From NCBI GenBank assembly GCA_028688235.1, contig JAQTYP010000206.1, forward strand, positions 1-6,436: a stretch of 6,436 bases of DNA. Direction: 5' to 3'. Each line of letters starts with the position of its first letter. The first letter of the stretch is position 1. The stretch comes from Methylomonas sp. Lineage in GTDB: Bacteria; Pseudomonadota; Gammaproteobacteria; Methylococcales; Methylomonadaceae. The notes beneath the pieces were generated by a model. That model searched no databases, was not told the DNA's origin, and saw only the letters and a program-made list of their open reading frames with translations. Both the position numbers and the translations under genes were made by a program. This document shows, in pieces, positions 1-5,021 of this stretch.

Positions 1-113
1 CTTTAAACATGATAAGGGCCGCCAAAACTAAACGCATGTCTATTAAACGTATGCGCAAAGCCGCCGGTTGGGACGATAAGCTATTAAACGATGTGCTAAC
101 CCAAGTATTTTAA
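1..113 (+). CDS. 3' end of an unrecognised protein gene (partial)
   Basis: The frame is open from the left edge of the window and closes at TAA 111-113, leaving 36 visible codons. The visible tail is very basic at first (Lys/Arg-rich, with KRMSIKRMRKAAGWDD near the middle) and ends in a short amphipathic stretch, LLNDVLTQVF. An in-frame ATG at 9-11 could in principle start a 34-residue peptide. No ribosome binding site can be judged there because only eight bases precede it, so a C-terminal fragment of a longer protein is more likely. I do not recognise the family. It points away from the infB-pnp operon and in the same direction as the PEP-CTERM gene, but 686 bases separate the two, so they are unlikely to form a tight operon. 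Confidence 0.5.
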   Translation, partial: LNMIRAAKTKRMSIKRMRKAAGWDDKLLNDVLTQVF

Positions 114-117
114 TGAG

Positions 118-377
118 GGAGCCCTGGGATATTCGGCAGTAGGCATGGGCATATTCTTCTGCACGGAAACAGCCGGAGACCTTTTGTTGGCTACCAACTT
201 AAGCCGGGACAGTCAGAGGTTAAGCCTCCCTCTGTGTCCCGTTTTAAACGAGAAGCCCGATAAACGAATCATATCATTGGTTTTTTTGGCCTTCGGAGAG
301 CGCCAAGGCGCGCTTGGAATCGGTTTTTTGACGCAAAATCCGTCTCACCTTGAGAAATCCGCTGTAGGCGCCTTGGC
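118..377 (+). ncRNA. Candidate structured RNA region (speculative)
   Basis: Several pairings cluster here. GATATTCG 128-135 can pair with 265-275 across a three-base bulge. GGGC 147-150 can pair with GCCC 255-258, and the strong hairpin 205-241 sits at the tip. A second domain is closed by a perfect 10-bp stem (302-311 with 368-377). It holds two adjoining hairpins, 321-342 (7 bp, one bulge) and 343-355 (TCTCA/TGAGA), which together look like a three-way junction. Neither reading of the open frames here looks like protein. I compared it from memory with 6S RNA, RNase P, tmRNA, SRP RNA and common riboswitches and found no convincing match. The direction of transcription is assumed. Confidence 0.25.
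205..245 (+). terminator. Strong hairpin followed by T4, possible terminator of the upstream gene
   Basis: The arms 205-211 (CGGGACA) and 235-241 (TGTCCCG) pair perfectly. After a two-base bulge (212-213), CAGAGG 214-219 pairs with CCTCTG 229-234. This makes 13 base pairs around a nine-base loop, followed directly by TTTT at 242-245. It lies about 90 bases after the stop at 113, so it could end that transcript. The T-tract is short, and the hairpin could instead be one arm of a larger structured RNA in this gene-free stretch. Confidence 0.4.
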
Positions 378-384
378 ATGCCAA
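373..384. promoter_or_regulatory. Perfect 12-bp palindrome TTGGCATGCCAA, candidate operator
   Basis: TTGGCA followed directly by TGCCAA is a perfect two-fold symmetric site. It lies about 150 bp upstream of the sigma-54-like element at 532-547, a usual distance for enhancer-binding proteins that act on RpoN promoters. The half-site TGGCA recurs in the inverted repeat at 531-549. It partly overlaps the stem 368-377 described for the candidate RNA, so only one of these explanations may hold. Confidence 0.3.
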
Positions 385-451
385 TAAACAGGGCAATAAG
401 CAGGGGGAGTGAATTTTTCGTTTTGAGCCCTCAAAAATCTGTCAAGCTTTT

Positions 452-464
452 TTTCAATTTTTTA
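452..464 (+). promoter_or_regulatory. IHF-like site (weak)
   Basis: The sequence fits the IHF core WATCAANNNNTTR at every defined position except the second (T instead of A). It lies between the palindrome at 373-384 and the -24/-12 element at 532-547, where IHF normally bends DNA for sigma-54 activation. The surrounding DNA is very AT-rich, so a chance match is quite possible. Confidence 0.2.
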
Positions 465-530
465 TGGGGGAGTAGTTACGAAAAATTTAACGAAGCGGCT
501 TTCAAGCCGCAATACCCGGGCAATCATAAT

Positions 531-549
531 ATGGCATTACCTTTGCCAT
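531..549. repeat. Inverted repeat ATGGCA-N7-TGCCAT
   Basis: ATGGCA 531-536 and TGCCAT 544-549 are perfect reverse complements separated by seven bases. The repeat coincides almost exactly with the sigma-54-like element. The symmetry may therefore come from the TGGCA/TTGC promoter motif itself, or mark an operator laid over the promoter. Confidence 0.45.
532..547 (+). promoter_or_regulatory. Sigma-54 (RpoN) -24/-12 promoter-like element
   Basis: TGGCA at 532-536 and TTGC at 543-546 put the invariant GG (533-534) and GC (545-546) exactly 12 bases apart, as in the RpoN consensus TGGCAC-N5-TTGCW. Deviations are T instead of C after TGGCA and C at the last position. Transcription would start near 557-558, giving an untranslated leader of about 240 bases before the ATG at 800. 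Genes for PEP-CTERM proteins are known in some bacteria to depend on RpoN and the PrsK/PrsR two-component system, which makes the match more credible than motif similarity alone. Confidence 0.45.
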
Positions 550-578
550 TTTTCAGCCTAAAAAATATATTGTATAAT
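550..578 (+). promoter_or_regulatory. Sigma-70-like promoter TTTTCA-N17-TATAAT
   Basis: A perfect -10 hexamer TATAAT lies at 573-578, with TTTTCA at 550-555 (four of six matches to TTGACA) and an ideal 17-base spacer. The -35 box touches the end of the inverted repeat 531-549, so a protein bound there could block it. It may be an alternative to, or coexist with, the RpoN-like start just upstream. The AT-rich setting lowers its specificity. Confidence 0.35.
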
Positions 579-710
579 TATTTCAATGATATACAGGATA
601 ACAACAATGTGAAACTCACCTTTTGACGTTAGGGTTTATTAAAGATGGGTTAGATTAAATTCTATGAAACGCGGCTAGAACTGCGTCACAAAAATGACAA
701 AAAACCTTAA

Positions 711-738
711 TCGACCTGTCATGTGGAATAGGTATAAA
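711..738 (+). promoter_or_regulatory. Possible proximal promoter TCGACC-N16-TATAAA
   Basis: TCGACC (711-716) and TATAAA (733-738) are separated by 16 bases and would start transcription near 745, about 55 bases before the ATG at 800. Each box has one or two mismatches to consensus. It gives a more usual leader length than the upstream candidates, but the support is only from sequence similarity. Confidence 0.3.
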
Positions 739-799
739 TAGTTGTCCGTGCGTTTTGGGCAAAAAATATTTTAGGTTTTTAGCTTTGAGGATATAAACA

Positions 800-2266
800 A
801 TGTTTAAAATGAAAAAAAATGTCGCGGCGATTGCTGCGGGATTTGTCTCTATGGTTGTTCCATTTGTAGCACAAGCCGCCGATACCGAATTCGACAATTT
901 TACCCCAATGACCGGCGACACTACTCCGCTGAACCCAGGTTCCGCCAAACCTTATAAATTGTCTTCTCCTAATTTCAGTCAAGAAACGATTGCCGACCGC
1001 GCCACCCAAAATACTTTAGTGCCAGGATCGAATTCCGGTAACTGGGACATGATTGCCGGCAACGAAACGGGTGCGGATGCTGGCCGGTACTTGTTTATGC
1101 CATGGGAAATATTTTCTACCACCGCTCCTACTAAAGCCGGTGTTCAACGTATTGACTTATGGGATACCAATTACAACACCCGCACCACCACTATCGTGGC
1201 TGCCGGCACACAGAATTTCTCTTCCGGTGACGCATCGCGCTGGACACCTTGGGGAGGTTATCTGACTGCTGAAGAAAGTTGGGGAACTGGTAGCACTGCT
1301 GGTCGCCTGTTCGAAATCACCGATCCAACCACCGCAGCGGAAAATAGCGCCAACTTTGTACAACGCAGCGTGATACCACGGGTTTCGCATGAAGGCTTGG
1401 CGTTTGATACTGATAACAGCCTGTATTTTGTCGATGAGTTGAATGGTGGCTCGATTTATAAATATGTTTCGGCCAACCCTTTCGCCACGACTGGTGATGA
1501 CTTCTTCGCGGCCGGTCAAACATTCGCATTGAAAGTGGACAATGGCGGTCAATTCGAAGGCAACAATGCCGCTGCAATTACCGGGTTGGCTACTTGGGAA
1601 GCCATCACTGATTTGACTGGTGCCGCGCTGGCCGGTATTTCCACCGTATTGGCCGATGGCACTATCGACGGCCGAGTAACAGCCGACAATGCCAATGTGT
1701 TGGGCACTGGCTTCAACCGTCCCGAAGATCTGGAAATCCAGACTCTGGCTAATGGTGATCAATTTCTGTATTTCACGACCACCGACTCCGATGACAATGC
1801 CAATCAAAACGATGGCCGCGGTCGGGTTTATTCGTTTAATCTGACCAGCTTCGAAGTCAAGCTGTTTGCCGATAGCCACACCCTCGATGCGGCCACGGGC
1901 CTTGAAGCCGGCGTCGCCTTCAAAAACCCCGACAACCTGGCCATCGATTCCGAAGGTAATATCTATATCGTCGAAGATCAGGATGGCGGTGTCGAAGATG
2001 TATGGTTTGCGATGGATGCCGATCGTGACGGTGTTGCCGAGTCTGTTTCCAAATGGATCAGTCTGTCGACTGCGGGCGCTGAAAGCACCGGCCTGTATTT
2101 CGACAAGTTCGACTCAAACAAAGCTTACATCAATGTTCAGCATCCAGCCGATGGCATAGATCGCACTATCGAACTGACAGCCGCTCCAGTGCCTGTCCCA
2201 GGCGCAGTATGGTTGTTTGGTTCTGCAATCATGGGCTTTTTGGGCTTCAAACGTCGTAAAGCTTAA
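800..2266 (+). CDS. PhoX-like (DUF839) exported protein with PEP-CTERM/VPLPA-type sorting tail
   Basis: 488 residues, with ATG 800 preceded by GAGG at 787-790. Residues 1-26 form a signal peptide (basic start, hydrophobic core, AQA cleavage site near 24-26). The body has landmarks I associate with the PhoX/DUF839 family: TPWGGYLTAEESW (149-161), SHEGLAFD (196-203), GGSIYKY (216-222), NRPEDLE (306-312), NPDNLAID (376-383) and NVQHP (445-449). A DxDxDG stretch at 406-411 resembles a calcium loop. The tail VPVPGAVWLFG (464-474), a hydrophobic segment to about 483 and RRK (485-487) form a sorting signal of the kind processed by exosortases. The protein is therefore probably exported and sorted to the cell surface. 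PhoX enzymes are calcium- and iron-dependent phosphatases, but this protein contains no cysteine, and Asp144 lies where I expect the PhoX iron-ligand Cys. Phosphatase activity is therefore uncertain, although the family assignment is fairly secure. It stands alone and converges with pnp. Confidence 0.75.
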   Translation: MFKMKKNVAAIAAGFVSMVVPFVAQAADTEFDNFTPMTGDTTPLNPGSAKPYKLSSPNFSQETIADRATQNTLVPGSNSGNWDMIAGNETGADAGRYLFMPWEIFSTTAPTKAGVQRIDLWDTNYNTRTTTIVAAGTQNFSSGDASRWTPWGGYLTAEESWGTGSTAGRLFEITDPTTAAENSANFVQRSVIPRVSHEGLAFDTDNSLYFVDELNGGSIYKYVSANPFATTGDDFFAAGQTFALKVDNGGQFEGNNAAAITGLATWEAITDLTGAALAGISTVLADGTIDGRVTADNANVLGTGFNRPEDLEIQTLANGDQFLYFTTTDSDDNANQNDGRGRVYSFNLTSFEVKLFADSHTLDAATGLEAGVAFKNPDNLAIDSEGNIYIVEDQDGGVEDVWFAMDADRDGVAESVSKWISLSTAGAESTGLYFDKFDSNKAYINVQHPADGIDRTIELTAAPVPVPGAVWLFGSAIMGFLGFKRRKA

Positions 2267-2301
2267 GCAGTAAGCGTTAAAGGGATTTACTGGTTAAATC
2301 T

Positions 2302-2335
2302 AAAAACCCGGCCCGCGTGTCGGGTTTTTTGTTTT
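2302..2335 (+). terminator. Intrinsic terminator of the PEP-CTERM gene
   Basis: AAAAACCCG (2302-2310) pairs with CGGGTTTTT (2321-2329) around a 10-base GC-rich loop. A T-rich tract continues as T6-G-T5 to 2336. It begins about 36 bases after the TAA at 2264-2266. The A-tract on the left makes it able to work on the minus strand as well, so it may also back up pnp termination. Confidence 0.8.
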
Positions 2336-2418
2336 TCCGTCCAAATAATTTCCGCATCAGTTTGAATCGCACTCAGAGCCGGCAATAGACTTGACGCATG
2401 GTTCGGAAATCCCATAAA

Positions 2419-2456
2419 CAAAAACCCCCGAACGGCCGAGTGGCCTTTCGGGGGTT
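2419..2456 (-). terminator. Intrinsic terminator of the infB-pnp operon
   Basis: AACCCCCGAA (2423-2432) pairs perfectly with TTCGGGGGTT (2447-2456). Past a single C/T mismatch, GGCC 2434-2437 pairs with GGCC 2442-2445 around loop GAGT. Read on the minus strand the hairpin runs into TTTTTGT, as expected for a terminator about 25 bases after the pnp stop codon at 2482. On the plus strand no T-tract follows, so it is directional. Confidence 0.85.
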
Positions 2457-2481
2457 AGTGGGGTCAAGAGGAGAGCGACGC

Positions 2482-4560
2482 TTATTCGGCGTCGACTTCC
2501 TTCATGCTCAGGCGGACGCGACCTTGACGGTCGATCTCCAAGACTTTGACTCGGACTAGGTCACCTTCTGACAACTTGTCGCTGACCTTCTCGACGCGCT
2601 CGTCGGAGATTTGCGAAATGTGGACCAGGCCGTCTTTGCCAGGCAGGATGGTGACGAACGCACCAAAGTCCATCAGCCGCACGACTTTGCCTTCGTAGGT
2701 TTTACCCACTTCGACTTCGGCGGTGATTTCCTCTATCATGCGTTTGGCCTCTTCGCCGGCGGCTTTGTCGACAGAGGCGATATTGACAACGCCGTCGTCG
2801 GTCAGATCGACGCTGGCGCCGGTTTGTTCGGTGATCGCGCGTATCGTCACACCGCCTTTACCGATGACTTCACGGATTTTGGCGGGATCGATTTTGAAAG
2901 TAATGATGCGCGGGGCGAAGTCGGACATTTGCTCGCGGCTGGCGGACAAAGCCTTGTTCATTTCGCCCAGGATGTGCAAACGGCCGTGTTTGGCTTGCTC
3001 CAGCGCGACTTTCATGATTTCCGGCGTAATACCGTCTATCTTGATGTCCATTTGCAGCGCCGTGACGCCGTTTTCGGAACCTGCGACCTTGAAGTCCATG
3101 TCGCCCAGATGGTCTTCGTCGCCCAGGATGTCGGAAAGTACGGCGAAGTTATCGCCTTCTTTGATCAGGCCCATCGCGATACCGGCGACAGGGGCTTTCA
3201 GCGGTACGCCGGCGTCCATCAGCGCCAAGCTGCTGCCGCAGACCGATGCCATCGAACTGGAACCGTTGGACTCGGTGATTTCCGAAACCACGCGTAACAC
3301 ATAAGGGAATTCGCCCATTTTTGGTAGAACCGCTTGCACGCCGCGTTTCGCCAGGCGGCCGTGGCCGATTTCGCGGCGCTTTGGCGAGCCGACCCGGCCG
3401 GTTTCACCGACGCTGAACGGCGGGAAGTTGTAGTGGAATAGAAAAGCGTCTTTGTATTCGCCGGCCAGAGCGTCGATGATTTGCGCGTCACGCTCTGTAC
3501 CAAGCGTGGCGACGACCAGGGCTTGAGTTTCACCGCGGGTGAACAGCGCAGAACCGTGAGTTCTTGGCAGGACGCCCGTGCGTATCGTGATCGGTCTGAC
3601 GGTGGTCAGGTCGCGGCCGTCGATGCGTTTGCGATCGTTCAGGATGGCGCCGCGGACGATGTTGTATTCCAGTGTTTCGATGACGTTGCGGATGTCTTTC
3701 TCGTCATAGAGGCCTTCGGCAGTCAGTTTTTCGACGACCGAGGAACGAATGGCGCTCAGGGTATCCTGGCGTACCAGTTTTTCTGCGATTTGGTACGCGT
3801 CGGTGATGGCTGTTTGAGCTTCGGCTGCGACGGCGGTTTTCAAGGCTTCGTTGTCGGCTGGCGTGGACCAGGCTATTGCCGGGGTGGCGGCTTCGGCGGC
3901 GAATTCGTTGATGGCGGTGATCGCGACTTGCATTTGCTCGTGGCCGAACAATACCGCGCCCAGCATGACGTCTTCCGGCAGCAGATCGGCTTCCGATTCC
4001 ACCATTAGTACCGCTTTTTGGGTGCCGGCAACCATTAAGCGCAACCGGGACTCTTTGATCTGCGGCAAGGTCGGGTTCAATACGTAGTGACCGTCAATAT
4101 AACCGATGGTCGCTGCGCCTAAAGGGCCGTTGAACGGCAGACCGGAAACGGCCAGCGCAGCGGATGCACCGAGGATGGCAGGTACTTCGGTATCGATCTC
4201 CGGATTCAGCGAGACCACGGTCGCGATGATTTGTACTTCGTTAGTGTAGCCTTCCGGAAACAACGGGCGGATCGGGCGGTCGATCAGGCGCGAAATCAAG
4301 GTTTCGTTTTCGCTTGGACGACCTTCGCGCTTGAAAAAGCCGCCGGGGATTTTACCGGCGGCGAAGGCTTTTTCCTGATAATCCACGGTCAATGGGAAAA
4401 AGTCGCCGCCACTGCCTTCTTTTTTGCCGACGACTGTCACCAATAAAGAGGTGCCTTCGATGTCGATCATCACCGCGCCGTTGGCCTGGCGGGCGATTTC
4501 ACCGGTTTCTAACGTGACGAGACGATCGCCGTACTGAAATTGTTTCCTGATAGGATTCAC
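2482..4560 (-). CDS. pnp: Polyribonucleotide nucleotidyltransferase (PNPase)
   Basis: 3'-to-5' phosphorolytic exoribonuclease that degrades RNA to nucleoside diphosphates; in many bacteria it is part of the degradosome. The protein is 692 residues, close to the family length. Order: first RNase PH domain (about 10-140), helical linker (about 145-310), second RNase PH domain (about 315-535), KH domain with the loop VIGKGG (565-570) and S1 domain (about 619-688). Catalytic features visible are SNGSSSMASVCG (431-442) and Asp483 and Asp489 in GDEDHLGDMDF. The start is GTG at 4560-4558, because MNPIRKQFQYG matches the usual PNPase N-terminus and AAAGGA lies eight or nine bases upstream. The frame is open further, to an ATG at 4620, but that adds 20 residues unlike the family and begins inside the rpsO-pnp hairpin. 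It is the last gene of the operon and lies 85 bases after rpsO. Confidence 0.97.
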   Translation of the reverse strand: MNPIRKQFQYGDRLVTLETGEIARQANGAVMIDIEGTSLLVTVVGKKEGSGGDFFPLTVDYQEKAFAAGKIPGGFFKREGRPSENETLISRLIDRPIRPLFPEGYTNEVQIIATVVSLNPEIDTEVPAILGASAALAVSGLPFNGPLGAATIGYIDGHYVLNPTLPQIKESRLRLMVAGTQKAVLMVESEADLLPEDVMLGAVLFGHEQMQVAITAINEFAAEAATPAIAWSTPADNEALKTAVAAEAQTAITDAYQIAEKLVRQDTLSAIRSSVVEKLTAEGLYDEKDIRNVIETLEYNIVRGAILNDRKRIDGRDLTTVRPITIRTGVLPRTHGSALFTRGETQALVVATLGTERDAQIIDALAGEYKDAFLFHYNFPPFSVGETGRVGSPKRREIGHGRLAKRGVQAVLPKMGEFPYVLRVVSEITESNGSSSMASVCGSSLALMDAGVPLKAPVAGIAMGLIKEGDNFAVLSDILGDEDHLGDMDFKVAGSENGVTALQMDIKIDGITPEIMKVALEQAKHGRLHILGEMNKALSASREQMSDFAPRIITFKIDPAKIREVIGKGGVTIRAITEQTGASVDLTDDGVVNIASVDKAAGEEAKRMIEEITAEVEVGKTYEGKVVRLMDFGAFVTILPGKDGLVHISQISDERVEKVSDKLSEGDLVRVKVLEIDRQGRVRLSMKEVDAE

Positions 4561-4604
4561 TATGAGGTTCCTTTGTTTAAAGGTTGTGCTTAAAATCTTG
4601 CCAA

Positions 4605-4636
4605 AAACTAGAAACGGCACATGGAGTGCCGTTTCT
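4605..4636 (-). terminator. Hairpin between rpsO and pnp, partial terminator or processing site
   Basis: Plus-strand arms 4610-4620 (AGAAACGGCAC) and 4626-4636 (GTGCCGTTTCT) are perfect 11-bp complements around a five-base loop. On the minus strand the hairpin begins nine bases after the rpsO stop and is followed by AGTTTTTGG. It sits where E. coli has the rpsO terminator and the RNase III sites that drive PNPase autoregulation. Because pnp lies just downstream with little room for its own promoter, it is more likely an attenuator or mRNA-stabilising/processing structure than a full stop. Confidence 0.7.
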
Positions 4637-4645
4637 TCGAATGCC

Positions 4646-4915
4646 TTACTTACGGATGCCCAAACGCTCGATTAAGGAACGATAGCGTGCTACGTCCTTG
4701 TCTTTCAAATAATCTAGCAGTTTACGGCGTTGGTTGACCATGCGTAACAAGCCACGACGGGAGTGGTTGTCTTTTTTGTGCGCTGCAAAGTGCGGAGTCA
4801 GTTGATTGATGTTATGGGTCAATAAAGCAACCTGTACTTCGGTTGAACCGGTGTCGGATTCCGACAAACGATATTCTTCGACGATTGCTTGTTTCTGTTC
4901 TGCAGTTAATGCCAT
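4646..4915 (-). CDS. rpsO: 30S ribosomal protein S15
   Basis: 89 residues, the standard S15 length, without frame problems. S15 binds the central domain of 16S rRNA early in 30S assembly. The strongest hallmark is HKKDNHSRRGLLRMV (46-60), followed by NQRRKLLDYLKDKDVARY (61-78), which carries much of the rRNA-binding surface; DTGSTEVQVALLT (21-33) is also diagnostic. ATG 4915 has AGGGA at 4927-4923, seven bases upstream. The gene lies between truB and pnp as in most gammaproteobacteria. Its 106-base leader is structured, which fits the translational autoregulation by S15 known in several bacteria. Confidence 0.98.
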   Translation of the reverse strand: MALTAEQKQAIVEEYRLSESDTGSTEVQVALLTHNINQLTPHFAAHKKDNHSRRGLLRMVNQRRKLLDYLKDKDVARYRSLIERLGIRK

Positions 4916-4943
4916 TTCTTAATCCCTATCGATTAATAGTGTT

Positions 4944-5012
4944 GAGAAAGTCGCCCGAAGACGACGGCTTACATCGCTGCCGCAATAGGGTGCAGTAGCG
5001 GATGACTTTTTC
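4944..5012 (-). promoter_or_regulatory. Structured rpsO leader, candidate S15 autoregulatory element
   Basis: On the minus strand a six-base-pair hairpin with a UUCG tetraloop occupies plus coordinates 4950-4965 (GTCGTC-TTCG-GGCGAC, one G-U pair). The segment 4944-4952 can instead pair with 5004-5012 over eight of nine positions, and this alternative uses three bases of the hairpin, so the two folds exclude each other. Short CGGC/GCCG and CCGC/GCGG pairings lie between them. I saw no strong sigma-70 promoter in this spacer. S15 leaders differ widely between bacteria, so this is a structural guess rather than a match to a known class. Confidence 0.35.
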
Positions 5013-5021
5013 ATTGAATAA

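Larger units (their letters stand above)
114..799. other. 686-base gene-free region upstream of the PEP-CTERM gene
   Basis: No reading frame here looks like a real protein. The open frames on both strands lack good ribosome binding sites and have no recognisable composition. The left part (118-377) is rich in inverted repeats. The right part (about 400-780) is AT-rich and carries the promoter candidates. Two smaller hairpins add to this: TTTTGA/TCAAAA (421-436) and GCGGCT/AGCCGC with a four-base loop (495-510). Neither has a following T-tract good enough on the plus strand to call a terminator. Confidence 0.6.

Noticed and set aside
171..181. AGCCGGAGACC, identical to the core of the cobalamin riboswitch B12 box
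   Set aside because: The rest of the riboswitch core is missing: there is too little space between this site and the upstream gene, the box's GCC end is replaced by TTTT, and no adjacent gene follows. A chance match or remnant is more likely.
145..387. Open frame that could encode an 80-residue protein
   Set aside because: It has no properly spaced ribosome binding site and no recognisable composition, and it runs through a dense set of inverted repeats that explains the sequence better.
495..510. GCGGCT/AGCCGC hairpin as a terminator
   Set aside because: No T-tract follows on the plus strand, and on the minus strand the Ts come too late and no gene reads into it.
378..626. Open frame that could encode an 82-residue protein
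   Set aside because: It lies in the AT-rich promoter region, has an irregular composition and lacks a convincing ribosome binding site.
1157..1879. Long minus-strand open frame inside the PhoX-like gene
   Set aside because: It is antisense to a gene with a clear signal peptide, family motifs and sorting tail; it has no ribosome binding site and no familiar motifs.
2611..3304. Plus-strand open frames opposite pnp
   Set aside because: They are antisense shadows of a highly conserved gene, and their residues simply mirror pnp codon use.
4576..4604. TTGGCA-N17-TTTAAA on the minus strand as a separate pnp promoter
   Set aside because: The boxes and spacing look good, but transcription would begin near 4569, within the ribosome binding site of pnp, leaving almost no leader.
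4561..4620. Upstream ATG at 4620 as the pnp start
   Set aside because: It would add 20 residues unlike any PNPase N-terminus and would start within the rpsO-pnp hairpin, whereas the GTG at 4560 has a good ribosome binding site and the family's usual N-terminus.
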